DNA of 64,000 nucleotides from contig NZ_CP073347.1 of the NCBI RefSeq assembly GCF_024397915.1, positions 2,976,001-3,040,000 on the forward strand, in the 5' to 3' direction. Shown here one piece after another: positions 49,087 to 57,540 of this stretch. Position 1 is the first letter of the stretch; each line of letters starts with the position of its first letter. The notes below the pieces were generated by a model. That model ran no database searches, had not been told where the DNA came from, and was given only the letters and a program-made list of their open reading frames with translations. The DNA is from Marinobacterium rhizophilum. GTDB taxonomy: Bacteria > Pseudomonadota > Gammaproteobacteria > Pseudomonadales > Balneatricaceae. Made by a program: the position numbers and the translations under genes.

Positions 49087-49107
49087 AGCAGGCTTCTCTA
49101 ATCGGTG

Positions 49108-49557
49108 TCAGCGGCCTGGCCGAACGCTCATCAATACGGCGTCCTCATGCCCGGTTGCCGTTGGGTAATAGCCAGCGCGACGCCCGTCTTCGACAAACCC
49201 CAGCCCACGATAGAGGCCCAGGGCCGCCTGGTTGGATGCCCGCACTTCCAGCATCAGGCGCTCAACCCCCAGGGCCGGCAACCGCTGCAGGGCCGTTCCC
49301 AGCAGCTGGCGGGCAAGCCCGCGGCGCAAGTGCCGCTGTGCCACACCGATCTGCAGCACTTCGGCTTCATCCAGCAAATAACCCAGCAGTACAAAGCCCT
49401 GCAGTTCACCGGCGCAGAAAATGCCCAGGTTCAGGCTGCGCGGGTGTCGCAGGCGCGCGCGCAGCATGTCCTCGCTCCAGGGCGGATCGAAGCACTGCGG
49501 TTGCAGCTGATCAAGGGACGCCAGGTCAGACTCGACCAGCACACGAACCTCAGCCAT
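49108..49557 (-). CDS. rimI: Ribosomal protein S18-alanine N-acetyltransferase
   Basis: GNAT-fold acetyltransferase that acetylates the N-terminal alanine of ribosomal protein S18. The 149 residues have VLLGYLLDEAEVLQIGVAQR (beta4), the acetyl-CoA loop RHLRRGLARQLLGTAL, and the C-terminal LEVRASNQAALGLYRGLGF typical of RimI. It overlaps holD by 8 bp; holD-rimI is the order known from E. coli. Confidence 0.93.
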   Translation of the reverse strand: MAEVRVLVESDLASLDQLQPQCFDPPWSEDMLRARLRHPRSLNLGIFCAGELQGFVLLGYLLDEAEVLQIGVAQRHLRRGLARQLLGTALQRLPALGVERLMLEVRASNQAALGLYRGLGFVEDGRRAGYYPTATGHEDAVLMSVRPGR

Positions 49558-50521
49558 CGGCGGGCGTCGCTTGTGACAGGTACTGAATCAGCGGTTGCAG
49601 CTCGCGCCAGACATCCCGCTTGCACCCCGGCACCTGCAGCATTTCACTGAGGCTTGCCGTGGCCAGCGCGGCCACCTGGGAGCGCGGACGGAACAGCATG
49701 CCGCGCATGCCATCCCCCCCTTCGGGTGACTGCAGCAGCAGCCGCGCCGCCGAGTCGCCCAGCAACAGCACGAAGCGCACCGGCGCCTGCGCCAGCATCA
49801 GGTCAAACTTGCGCTGTACCGCCGTCTGCGCCTGATCCCAGCCCTGATCAAGCGACCGGCTGGTAAAGGCGGGCCAGGGCAGCAGCTGCGCCCGGGGGGA
49901 CTCCACCGCCGGCATGCCAAGCGCACGCCAGAGCGCCATCGCCAGGCGCAGGTGGGCACTGCTGAAGCCCCCGCGGGACTGCGGCGGCAGGGAGTCGATA
50001 ATAAGCCCGTCTCCCAGGGCCAGAAACGCCAGCTTGAACTCGGGGATCACCTGGGGCTCGGTACGCCGGGGCCGCGCGGAAGCCGCTTCGCTCGCCTGCG
50101 CTGGCGCAGGCGCAGCTACCGCTGCAACGGGGCTAACTGGCGCAACAGCCGGCACGACAGGCGCTGGCGCAGGTGCAGTCGGCGCGGCGGGTACCGCAGC
50201 GGCAGTGGCGGCCGGTGTCGCATCCAGACTGTCCAGCAAGGCGGCACGACCGGCACCGGCGGGAACCCTGTCCCGACGCGCCGGGCGCGGGGCGACAGCA
50301 GCCTGCTCGGCACTGTCGCCCTCCGCGTAGTCGCCGTCATAGTCGCCACCGGCCTCGACATCCTGCGCCCCCGCAGCGCCCTGCTGGAACTGCCACACCC
50401 AGTCGTCAGACGCCCTGGCACCGGCCAGGGGCTCACGCGGGAGCCAGCTGCTGATACCCAGCGCCTGCAGGTACTGATGGCGCAGCTGTTCAGCCTGCAT
50501 GTGCGGATCCGCTGCGTTCAT
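49550..50521 (-). CDS. holD: HolD-like DNA polymerase III psi subunit with Ala/Pro linker
   Basis: Likely psi subunit of the clamp loader, which with chi connects to SSB. The 323 residues have an N-terminal segment RHQYLQALGISSWLPREPLA resembling the clamp-loader-binding peptide of E. coli psi. Then comes an Ala/Pro-rich region (about 85-165) and a C-terminal domain with ALGDGLIIDSLPPQ and VRFVLLLGDSAARLLL. Position before rimI supports HolD. The start is ATG 50521, sharing one base with the leuA stop (TGATG); an upstream TTG adds one residue only. E. coli psi is much shorter (137). Confidence 0.72.
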   Translation of the reverse strand: MNAADPHMQAEQLRHQYLQALGISSWLPREPLAGARASDDWVWQFQQGAAGAQDVEAGGDYDGDYAEGDSAEQAAVAPRPARRDRVPAGAGRAALLDSLDATPAATAAAVPAAPTAPAPAPVVPAVAPVSPVAAVAAPAPAQASEAASARPRRTEPQVIPEFKLAFLALGDGLIIDSLPPQSRGGFSSAHLRLAMALWRALGMPAVESPRAQLLPWPAFTSRSLDQGWDQAQTAVQRKFDLMLAQAPVRFVLLLGDSAARLLLQSPEGGDGMRGMLFRPRSQVAALATASLSEMLQVPGCKRDVWRELQPLIQYLSQATPADG

Positions 50522-52062
50522 CAAACCTGCGGGTGCGCCTTCTGTACGTTGGCCTCAAGCAGGTTCAACGCATGCAGATAGGCCTTGGCCGAGGCGATAA
50601 TGATATCGGTGTCAGCGCCCAGGCCATTGACAATGCGCCCGCCCAGCTCCAGCCGTACCGTAACCTCGCCCTGGGAGTCGGTACCGCTGGTGATGGCGTT
50701 CACCGAATAGAGTTCCAGGCTGGAGCCGGACTGCACCAGGGACTCGATCGCCTTGAAGGTCGCATCCACCGGGCCTGAACCCGCAGAGACCGCCGACTGT
50801 TCCTGGCCGTTGATCATCAGTGTGATGCTGGCCTGTGGCACTTCGCCGGTCTGGGAGGTCACCTTGAGGCTGCTCAGGCGGTAAATCTCGTTGCCGGCGG
50901 AGGCACGGGTATCGGACACCAGTGCCATCAGGTCTTCGTCGAAGATTTCGTGCTTTTTGTCCGCCAGGTCCTTGAAGCGGGCAAAGGCATCATTCAGCTC
51001 GGCCTCGGAGGCCACGCTGGTGCCCAGCTCTTCAAGACGCGTGCGGAAGGCGTTACGGCCGGAGTGCTTGCCCATAACCATGCGGTTGGCGTGCCAGCCG
51101 ACGGACTCTGCGGTCATGATTTCATAGGTTTCACGGTGCTTGAGCATGCCGTCCTGATGAATGCCCGACTCGTGGGCAAAGGCATTGGCGCCAACGATGG
51201 CCTTGTTGGGCTGAACCGGAAAACCGGTCACGCTGGATACCAGCTTGGAGGCCGGCACTATCTGGGTACTATCGATGTTGGTGGTAACGCCAAGGGTATC
51301 GTGGCGGGTGCGGATTGCCATCACGACCTCTTCCAGCGAGGCGTTACCGGCGCGCTCGCCCAGCCCGTTGACGGTACACTCCACCTGCCGCGCACCGGCG
51401 GACACCGCTGCCAGGGAGTTGGCCACCGCCAGCCCCAGGTCGTTGTGGCAATGCACCGAGAAAATGGCCTTGTCGGCGTTGGGAATATTGGCGATCAGGC
51501 GGGCGATGGTGGCCGCGAATTCCTGCGGCACCGCGTAGCCCACGGTATCCGGAATGTTGATGGTGCGCGCGCCGGCGTCGATCACCTGCTCGATGATGCG
51601 GCACATGAAATCGAACTCGGAACGGCTGGCGTCTTCCAGCGAGAACTCCACATCATCCATCAGGTTGCGTGCTCGGGCAACGGCCTTCACCGCCTGTTCC
51701 ACCACCTGGTCCGGCTGCATCTGCAGCTTGTATTTCATATGGATCGGCGAGGTGGCAATAAAGGTGTGAATACGCCCGGAGTTGGCGTTGCGCAGCGCCT
51801 CTCCAGCGCGGTCGATATCCTTGTCCAGCGCCCGTGAAAGGGAGCAGATGGTGCTGTTGCGCACCGTATCGGCAATCGCCTTCACCGCCTCGAAGTCGCC
51901 CTGGCTGGCAATGGCGAAGCCCGCCTCGATAACATCGACGCGCATCTTCTCGAGCTGGCGGGCAATGCGCAGTTTTTCATCCCGGGTCATGGACGCACCG
52001 GGGCTCTGCTCACCATCACGCAGGGTGGTGTCGAAAATAATGACTCTGTTGTTATCGCTCAT
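50521..52062 (-). CDS. leuA: 2-isopropylmalate synthase
   Basis: First committed step of leucine synthesis: condensation of acetyl-CoA with 2-oxoisovalerate, feedback-inhibited by leucine. The 513 residues start with a TIM barrel (IIFDTTLRDGEQSPGASMTR, catalytic Arg and metal Asp near 10-16; metal ligands in SVHCHNDLGLAVANSLAA). The C-terminal LeuA regulatory domain starts near residue 390 (RLSSLKVTSQTG). Typical bacterial long form. Coupled to holD by a TGATG overlap, an unusual partner. Confidence 0.97.
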   Translation of the reverse strand: MSDNNRVIIFDTTLRDGEQSPGASMTRDEKLRIARQLEKMRVDVIEAGFAIASQGDFEAVKAIADTVRNSTICSLSRALDKDIDRAGEALRNANSGRIHTFIATSPIHMKYKLQMQPDQVVEQAVKAVARARNLMDDVEFSLEDASRSEFDFMCRIIEQVIDAGARTINIPDTVGYAVPQEFAATIARLIANIPNADKAIFSVHCHNDLGLAVANSLAAVSAGARQVECTVNGLGERAGNASLEEVVMAIRTRHDTLGVTTNIDSTQIVPASKLVSSVTGFPVQPNKAIVGANAFAHESGIHQDGMLKHRETYEIMTAESVGWHANRMVMGKHSGRNAFRTRLEELGTSVASEAELNDAFARFKDLADKKHEIFDEDLMALVSDTRASAGNEIYRLSSLKVTSQTGEVPQASITLMINGQEQSAVSAGSGPVDATFKAIESLVQSGSSLELYSVNAITSGTDSQGEVTVRLELGGRIVNGLGADTDIIIASAKAYLHALNLLEANVQKAHPQV

Positions 52063-52391
52063 CAGGAGGTCTCCAAATGGGTTCTCGGCGTCGCCCGGTT
52101 ATTGCCGTCACAGGCGGGATGCGGCCTGGTCTGCTCACAGGATACTAATATAAAGGAAAGAGGTGAGGAAAAATCAGGCCGGCTGCCGGAAACGTCTCGG
52201 CCAGCGTGCGCCAATTTCTGCACTGCATGTTCGTCTACAGACCCCGGGCCTAGTCGGCAATCACTGCGATAACACGGTGGATAGGAGTGCCTGGCGGGTC
52301 CGGTTCGTAACTATAACGCCGCGTTGACTATTTGCAACCCGGCGGGGCTACAATGCAGCGCAAGCCGGAATCAAACGTGAAAAGGTGCAGC
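52063..52391. promoter_or_regulatory. Divergent leuA/patB intergenic region
   Basis: No gene in these 329 bases. The plus strand carries the candidate patB promoter listed below. For leuA, a TATATT box near 52150 on the minus strand is possible, but no clear -35 and no Leu-rich leader peptide was found. Confidence 0.4.
52324..52354 (+). promoter_or_regulatory. Candidate promoter for the PatB/MalY gene
   Basis: TTGACT (52324-52329) and TACAAT (52349-52354) with a 19-base spacer, slightly long. The start point would lie about 30 bp before the ATG at 52392. Confidence 0.5.
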
Positions 52392-53546
52392 ATGGCCCCC
52401 GAAAACTTCGACCGTATTATCGATCGCCGCGATACCGCCAGCGAGAAATGGGAAAAGTACCGCGACAGCGAAATCCTGCCCATGTGGGTAGCCGATACCG
52501 ATTTCATGTCGCCCCCAGCGGTGATCGAGGCGCTGCAGCAGCGCATCAGCCACGGCGTCTTCGGTTACACCCAGACACCGGCCGAGCTCAACCGCCTGGT
52601 TGTCGAGCGCATGCAGCGGCTCTATGGCTGGGCAATAGAGGCTGACTGGCTGGTGTGGCTGCCAGGCCTGGTATGCGGCCTCAACCTCAGCTGTCGCAGC
52701 GTTGGTGCCGATGGCGACAACGTGCTGGCGCCCAAGCCCGTCTACCCGCCGTTCATGACCGCCCCACGGCTGTCATCCCGCCAGCTGATCACCGTACCGA
52801 TGCAGCAGCAGGGTGCACGCTGGACACTGGATCTTGACGCCCTGGAAGCCGCCATTACCCCCGACAGCCGGCTGCTGCTGTTCTGCAACCCCCACAACCC
52901 CGGCGGCACCTGCTACCGGCAGGAAGAACTTGAACGCCTGGCGAGCATCGCCCGCCGGCATGACCTGGTCGTCTGCTCCGATGAAATCCACTGCGACCTG
53001 ATTCTGGAGCCGGGTGTCGAGCATCGGCCACTGGCCTCGATCAACAGCGACATCCAGGCCCGCAGCATCACCCTGATGGCCCCGAGCAAGACCTACAATA
53101 TCGCCGGTCTTGGCTGTTCATTCGCCATCATCCCCGACCCTGAACTGCGCAAGGCTTTCAATCGTGTGCGCAAGGGCATCGTGCCGGATGTGAATCTGCT
53201 GGGCTATACCGCAGCGCTGGCGGCCTACCGCGACGGCGATGCCTGGAACCTGCGTCAGATCGACTACCTGCGTGGCAACCGCGACTACCTGGTGCAGGAA
53301 ATCAACCGTATTCCGGGACTGCGCATGGAACCGGTCGAGGCCACCTACCTGGCCTGGATCGATGTATCCGCCGCCAAGCTCGAAAACCCGGCCCGTTTCT
53401 TCGAGCAGGCCGGTGTGGGCCTGTCTCCGGGGCGGGACTTTGGCGATGATCGTTTCATGCGCCTCAACTTCGGTTGCCCCCGGGGCCTGCTGGAAGAAGC
53501 GGTACGCCGCATGCGCAGCGCCCTGCTGAATCACCTGCCGGCATAG
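52392..53546 (+). CDS. PatB/MalY-type PLP-dependent C-S lyase
   Basis: Fold type I PLP enzyme of the MalY/PatB family, which cleaves cystathionine and cysteine to release homocysteine or sulfide; some members have regulatory roles. The 384 residues have the family start EILPMWVADTDFMSPPAVIE, substrate-site NPHNPGGTCY near 178, DEIHCDL near 206 and the PLP-binding Lys in MAPSKTYNIAGLGCSF near 240. The frame is open 20 codons upstream (52332), but the ATG at 52392 has an AAGG ribosome site and matches the family. Confidence 0.9.
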   Translation: MAPENFDRIIDRRDTASEKWEKYRDSEILPMWVADTDFMSPPAVIEALQQRISHGVFGYTQTPAELNRLVVERMQRLYGWAIEADWLVWLPGLVCGLNLSCRSVGADGDNVLAPKPVYPPFMTAPRLSSRQLITVPMQQQGARWTLDLDALEAAITPDSRLLLFCNPHNPGGTCYRQEELERLASIARRHDLVVCSDEIHCDLILEPGVEHRPLASINSDIQARSITLMAPSKTYNIAGLGCSFAIIPDPELRKAFNRVRKGIVPDVNLLGYTAALAAYRDGDAWNLRQIDYLRGNRDYLVQEINRIPGLRMEPVEATYLAWIDVSAAKLENPARFFEQAGVGLSPGRDFGDDRFMRLNFGCPRGLLEEAVRRMRSALLNHLPA

Positions 53547-53550
53547 GCTC

Positions 53551-54525
53551 CTAGGCACGAGCAAACGGGAAAGCGATGACGTCATTGATCGACGTGGTGC
53601 CCAGCGCCAGCATCACCAGGCGGTCGACGCCCAGGGCGACACCGGCGCAGTCCGGCAGCCCCTGGGCCAGGGCATCCACCAGCCGATCTTCCAGAGGCCG
53701 CTGTGGCAGATCGAGGGTCGCACGGCTGCGCTGGTCCGCCTGCAGGCGCCGGGCCTGCTCGGCGGCATCGGTCAGTTCGTGGTAGCCGTTGGCCAGCTCC
53801 ATGCCGTTGATAAACAGTTCGAAACGCGCCGCCACCGGCGTACCGTCTTCACCTTGCCGCAGCCGTGCCAGCGCGGCCTGGCTGGCGGGAAACTCGTGCA
53901 CGAATACAGCCCCTGCGGTGGCCAGTGCAGGCTCGATCAGGTGCGACATCAACAGGTTCAGCCAGCTGTCCCGGTCATCATCCTCCATCGCCACATCCAG
54001 AGACGCCCGCGCCCTGGCTTTTAATTCAGCCAGCGGTGCCGTAGCAGGATCCAGCCCGAGCTGTTCCACAAACAGCGCCCGGTAAGTGACGCGGCGAACC
54101 GGCGGCAAATCCAGTACGGTACACACCAGTGCCTCGACTTCGTCCATCAGATCACGATCGTCAAAGTCCGGCCGGTACCATTCCAGCATGGTGAACTCCG
54201 GGTTGTGCCGCCCGCCCGACTCACCGTTGCGGTAGGCTCGCCCCAGCTGGTAGATGGCGCCGCTGCCCGCCGCCAGCAGCCGTTTCATCGCGTACTCGGG
54301 TGAACTTTGCAGATAGAGCGGCTGCGCCGGGCCTCCCGGAAAAGGCCGGTAGGCCGCTTCGATGCTGTCGATAAAGGGGTCGCTCACCGCCCGGTGCGAC
54401 AGCGCCGGCGTTTCCACTTCCAGCACATCGCGTTCGCCAAAGAAGCGCCGGATATCCGCCAGAATCCGGGCCCGGTGGCGCAGGTTTTCAATCGACGCAC
54501 TGGGGCGCCAGCCTTCTGAAGTCAT
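53551..54525 (-). CDS. epmA: EF-P beta-lysyltransferase EpmA
   Basis: Paralogue of class II lysyl-tRNA synthetase that attaches (R)-beta-lysine to Lys34 of EF-P; it lacks the anticodon-binding domain. The 324 residues show motif 1 (FFGERDVLEVETPALS), motif 2 (YRNGESGGRHNPEFTMLEWY) and motif 3 (CAGVALGVDRLVML). Located after efp on the same strand, 70 bp apart with a terminator between them. Stop lies 4 bp from that of the convergent PatB gene. Confidence 0.95.
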   Translation of the reverse strand: MTSEGWRPSASIENLRHRARILADIRRFFGERDVLEVETPALSHRAVSDPFIDSIEAAYRPFPGGPAQPLYLQSSPEYAMKRLLAAGSGAIYQLGRAYRNGESGGRHNPEFTMLEWYRPDFDDRDLMDEVEALVCTVLDLPPVRRVTYRALFVEQLGLDPATAPLAELKARARASLDVAMEDDDRDSWLNLLMSHLIEPALATAGAVFVHEFPASQAALARLRQGEDGTPVAARFELFINGMELANGYHELTDAAEQARRLQADQRSRATLDLPQRPLEDRLVDALAQGLPDCAGVALGVDRLVMLALGTTSINDVIAFPFARA

Positions 54526-54546
54526 GGTTTAGCTCTCGGACAATGA

Positions 54547-54572
54547 AAAACGGCAGCCTGCGCTGCCGTTTT
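54547..54572 (-). terminator. Rho-independent terminator after efp
   Basis: Arms AAAACGGCAG (54547-54556) and its complement (54563-54572) with a 6-base loop; the minus-strand transcript ends in TTTTT. It lies about 24 bp beyond the efp stop and before epmA. Confidence 0.85.
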
Positions 54573-54595
54573 GCCAAAGCGGTGAAGCGCGCTTG

Positions 54596-55159
54596 TCAGG
54601 CGCGGCTGACGTAGGCGCCGGTGCGGGTATCGATCTTGAGGATATCGCCCTCTTCGATAAACAGCGGTACACGTACCACCGCGCCGGTGCTCAGCGTGGC
54701 AGGCTTGGAGCCGCCCTGGGCGGTATCACCCTTCACGCCGGGATCGGTTTCGGTCACCGCCAGTTCAACAAAGTTGGGCGGCGTGACGGAGATGGGGTTG
54801 CCGTTCCACAGCGTGATCATGCTGCGGTCCTGCTCTTTCAGCCACTGGTACGCATCACCTACAGCGTTCTTGTCGGCGGCGAACTGCTCGAAGGTCGCAG
54901 GCTCCATGAAGTGCCACATTTCACCATCGCTATAGAGGTATTCCATGTCGCGGTCCATCACGTCCGCGCCTTCGGCCGATTCGTTGGACTTGAAGGTTTT
55001 TTCCCAGGTGCGACCGCTAATCAGGTTGCGCATTTTTACACGGGTGAACGCCTGACCTTTGCCCGGCTTGACGAACTCGACATCCGTCATGGTGCAGGGA
55101 TCACCGTCGAGCATGATTTTCAGGCCGTTCTTGAACTGGTTCGCGGAATAATTTGCCAT
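54596..55159 (-). CDS. efp: Elongation factor P
   Basis: Rescues ribosomes stalled at polyproline stretches. The 187 residues form three beta-barrel domains; the modified Lys34 is in EFVKPGKGQAFTRVKMRNL, as in E. coli. The motif and epmA/epmB neighbours indicate beta-lysylation. The C-terminal signature IDTRTGAYVSRA is normal. Single-gene transcript by its own terminator. Confidence 0.98.
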   Translation of the reverse strand: MANYSANQFKNGLKIMLDGDPCTMTDVEFVKPGKGQAFTRVKMRNLISGRTWEKTFKSNESAEGADVMDRDMEYLYSDGEMWHFMEPATFEQFAADKNAVGDAYQWLKEQDRSMITLWNGNPISVTPPNFVELAVTETDPGVKGDTAQGGSKPATLSTGAVVRVPLFIEEGDILKIDTRTGAYVSRA

Positions 55160-55215
55160 ATGCAGGAAGTCTCGGGACTCGATTAGCTAACTGAAGACCG
55201 GGCACTGCCCGAAAA

Positions 55216-55244
55216 TTGACAGCCATTCTACTTGAAAGCAGAAT
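55216..55244 (+). promoter_or_regulatory. Candidate promoter for epmB
   Basis: TTGACA (55216-55221, perfect), 17 bases, CAGAAT (55239-55244). The start point near 55251 lies before the ATG at 55280 and after a TTG at 55232, so this promoter argues for the ATG as the true start of epmB. Confidence 0.65.
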
Positions 55245-55279
55245 GCGAGCAAATTCCCATCTTACGCCCGCGGTCCCCG

Positions 55280-56299
55280 ATGACTCTCCCGGTTACACAG
55301 CTTGACGACTGGCAACAGCTGCTCAGTCACACTATCGACGATCCTGCTGAACTGTTACGCCTGCTGGAACTCCCCGCCGAACTGCTGGCCCCCGCCAGGG
55401 CCGCGGCCGCTGATTTCGCGCTGCGCGTTCCTGTGCCCTACCTCAAGCGTATCCGCAAGGGCGACCCGGATGACCCCCTGCTGCGCCAGGTGTTGCCGCT
55501 GGGCGCCGAGCGTCTCAGCGTGCCGGGCTACGTGTCCGATCCGCTGGCGGAAATGGCCGCCAATCACCAGGATGGCCTGATTCACAAGTACAAGGGCCGG
55601 GTACTGCTGATACTGACCGGTGCCTGCGCCATCAACTGCCGTTACTGTTTCCGGCGCCACTTCCCCTATGAAGACAATCGCCTGGGACCCGAGCAGTGGC
55701 AGCAGGTACTGGACTACCTGCGCCGACACAGCGAGGTCAACGAGGTCATCTTTTCCGGCGGCGACCCCCTGGCCACCAGCGACAAGCGCCTGGCGCGCAT
55801 GGTGCGTGATCTCGCCGACATCCCCCACCTCAGCCGCGTTCGTGTACACAGTCGGTTGCCGGTGGTTATTCCCCAGCGCGTGACCGACAGCCTGATCGAG
55901 GCCCTTACCGGCACCCGCTTGCAAAGCCTGATGGTGCTGCACGTCAACCATGCCAGCGAAATCGATCAGGATGTGGATCAGGCCGTATTGCGGCTCAAGC
56001 GCGCCGGCGTGACCATGCTGAACCAGTCGGTACTGCTGCGCGGTGTAAACGACAGTGTGAGCGCCTTGCAGGCCCTGAGCGAGCGACTCTTCGCCGCCGG
56101 CGTACTACCCTATTACTTGTTTGTACTGGATGCCGTGGCCGGGGCCGCCCACTTTGATGTCAGCGATGACGAGGCGCGGTCACTGATGCGGGCACTGCAG
56201 GCTGAGCTGCCCGGTTTTCTGCTGCCGCGTCTTGCACGGGAGATTCCGGGGCGCCCGGCAAAAACACTACTGGCGCTTGGTGGAGACAGTACCGCCTGA
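55280..56299 (+). CDS. epmB: EF-P-(R)-beta-lysine lysine 2,3-aminomutase EpmB
   Basis: Radical-SAM, PLP-dependent enzyme that makes (R)-beta-lysine, the substrate of EpmA. The 339 residues have the cluster motif GACAINCRYCFRRHFPY (Cys-x3-Cys-x2-Cys) near residue 120, EVIFSGGDPLATSDKRL and the C-terminal PLP region GAAHFDVSDDEARSLM. The frame can be opened at TTG 55232, but the promoter and family length support ATG 55280. Divergent from efp. The hydroxylase EpmC is not in this window. Confidence 0.95.
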   Translation: MTLPVTQLDDWQQLLSHTIDDPAELLRLLELPAELLAPARAAAADFALRVPVPYLKRIRKGDPDDPLLRQVLPLGAERLSVPGYVSDPLAEMAANHQDGLIHKYKGRVLLILTGACAINCRYCFRRHFPYEDNRLGPEQWQQVLDYLRRHSEVNEVIFSGGDPLATSDKRLARMVRDLADIPHLSRVRVHSRLPVVIPQRVTDSLIEALTGTRLQSLMVLHVNHASEIDQDVDQAVLRLKRAGVTMLNQSVLLRGVNDSVSALQALSERLFAAGVLPYYLFVLDAVAGAAHFDVSDDEARSLMRALQAELPGFLLPRLAREIPGRPAKTLLALGGDSTA

Positions 56300-56423
56300 A
56301 TCGGCTTCATGCGACAATCGAAATACGCCGCATGCAGTCTAGATACCGACGGCAATAGCTGCGTTTTACTCCGACGACAGCAGGAATAATAATCATCATG
56401 GATCACCGCAGGAGCCTGTTTAG

Positions 56424-56960
56424 ATGAAAGCCTGGAAACTCTTGGTTGTCGCCGCTGGCGCCGTATCGCTGGTCGGCTGTGGCAACATGTTCAAAAAGCC
56501 CGCGCCCGTTGTGGAGCCTGAGCCAGAACCTGTTGTTTATGTTCGTCCCATTCCCAAGCCGGTTGTCCAGGTTCACGGCTTTCGCGCCAGCAAGCCTGGC
56601 CGGGGCGGCCTGACCGACGCCCATATCAGCTTCAGCAATGTCTCCGATCAGACCTTCCAGTTCGTGATGTTCAAGACCACGGCCTATAACGCCGACGGCA
56701 AGATCATCAACGCCAAGAAAACCAACCGTCCCGATACCTGGCTGCGTGTTGCCGGCCCCTTCAGGCCCTTCAGCAATGCCGGCGAGCACAAGTGGGACAA
56801 GATCTGGAGCAACAAGAAAGCGACCTGTTTCGAGGTCGAGGGGGTCGAAATCATTTACATGAATGGCGCCAACGAGTTTTACAACGAGAGTCGGCTGAGT
56901 GAAATTCTCGATCCCGGCCTGAACAACAGCTGCCGACCCGCCCTGGCCCAGCAGCAATAA
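56424..56960 (+). CDS. Predicted lipoprotein (DUF1425/YcfL-like)
   Basis: A 178-residue lipoprotein: signal peptide MKAWKLLVVAAGAVSLVGC (Cys 19), a proline- and glutamate-rich linker (PVVEPEPEPVVYVRPIPKPV, about 28-47) and a beta-rich domain with ISFSNVSDQTFQFVMFKTTA and WLRVAGPFRPF. The domain pattern resembles YcfL/DUF1425 periplasmic proteins; this is a weak match by eye. Located 124 bp after epmB, alone. Confidence 0.7.
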   Translation: MKAWKLLVVAAGAVSLVGCGNMFKKPAPVVEPEPEPVVYVRPIPKPVVQVHGFRASKPGRGGLTDAHISFSNVSDQTFQFVMFKTTAYNADGKIINAKKTNRPDTWLRVAGPFRPFSNAGEHKWDKIWSNKKATCFEVEGVEIIYMNGANEFYNESRLSEILDPGLNNSCRPALAQQQ

Positions 56961-57009
56961 CTCTCCCCCGGACATCTGCGTCCCGGTCAGACTGATGTCC
57001 GGGCTGCGT

Positions 57010-57336
57010 TCAGCGATCCCGCCGCGGCGGCACCGACAGCGGGAAAGCCGTGACACTGCCACGGGCTTCACTGATTTTCGGCACCCCTTCCTGGCGCACT
57101 TCATCGATGCGGATAATCGCCTGCATCGGAATAAAGGAACGCTTGACGTCACCAAACTGCTTTTTCAGCTTTTCCTCCCCCGGATCCACCAGCAGTTCCG
57201 AACGACTGCCGAAGACAAATTCCTCGATCTCGATAAAGCCCCACATCTCGCTCTGGAACACATGCCGGGCATAGAGCTCGTACACCTGATCCTGATTGAT
57301 AAACTGCACCCGGTACATACGTTCGTCACTGGCCAT
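57010..57336 (-). CDS. DUF1820 family protein
   Basis: A 108-residue cytoplasmic protein of unknown function. The start MYRVQFINQDQVYELYARHV, then EMWGFIEIEEFVFGSRSELL, VDPGEEKLKKQFGDVKRSFI and PMQAIIRIDEV, are the hallmark of the DUF1820 family of gammaproteobacteria. ATG 57336 is used; an internal ATG six codons later (MYRVQF) is also possible. Single gene, divergent from miaB. Confidence 0.85.
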   Translation of the reverse strand: MASDERMYRVQFINQDQVYELYARHVFQSEMWGFIEIEEFVFGSRSELLVDPGEEKLKKQFGDVKRSFIPMQAIIRIDEVRQEGVPKISEARGSVTAFPLSVPPRRDR

Positions 57337-57540
57337 GAGTAGATTGCCACCTGGCTAACTGCTGTTGCTCGTATAATGAGGGCAAAATCCCGCGATACAA
57401 GGCTGCTCAAAATCTAGGCAGCCTTGCCCGCTTTGCGTATAATGCGCGGTCCTTTCGGGGGCGGATGTGGCACTGTCGCTAAATATTCACAGCCAGGCCT
57501 CGCCCTCCAGAGCAACCCGTTTAATCAATACAGGTGAGAA
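57337..57540. promoter_or_regulatory. Divergent DUF1820/miaB region with two TATAAT boxes and a hairpin
   Basis: TATAAT occurs at 57372-57377 and 57438-57443, each inside CGTATAATG. Between them lies a 9-bp hairpin (57398-57406 with 57418-57426, CAAGGCTGC arms). The minus strand also offers TTGTAT-18-TTATAC before the DUF1820 gene. No gene is visible. Confidence 0.5.
57415..57443 (+). promoter_or_regulatory. Candidate promoter for miaB
   Basis: TAGGCA (57415-57420), 17 bases, TATAAT (57438-57443, perfect). The leader to the miaB ATG at 57541 would be about 90 bases. Confidence 0.55.

Noticed and set aside
55232..55279. Longer epmB starting at TTG 55232
   Set aside because: That codon lies inside the candidate promoter, before the likely transcription start, and extends beyond the family N-terminus.
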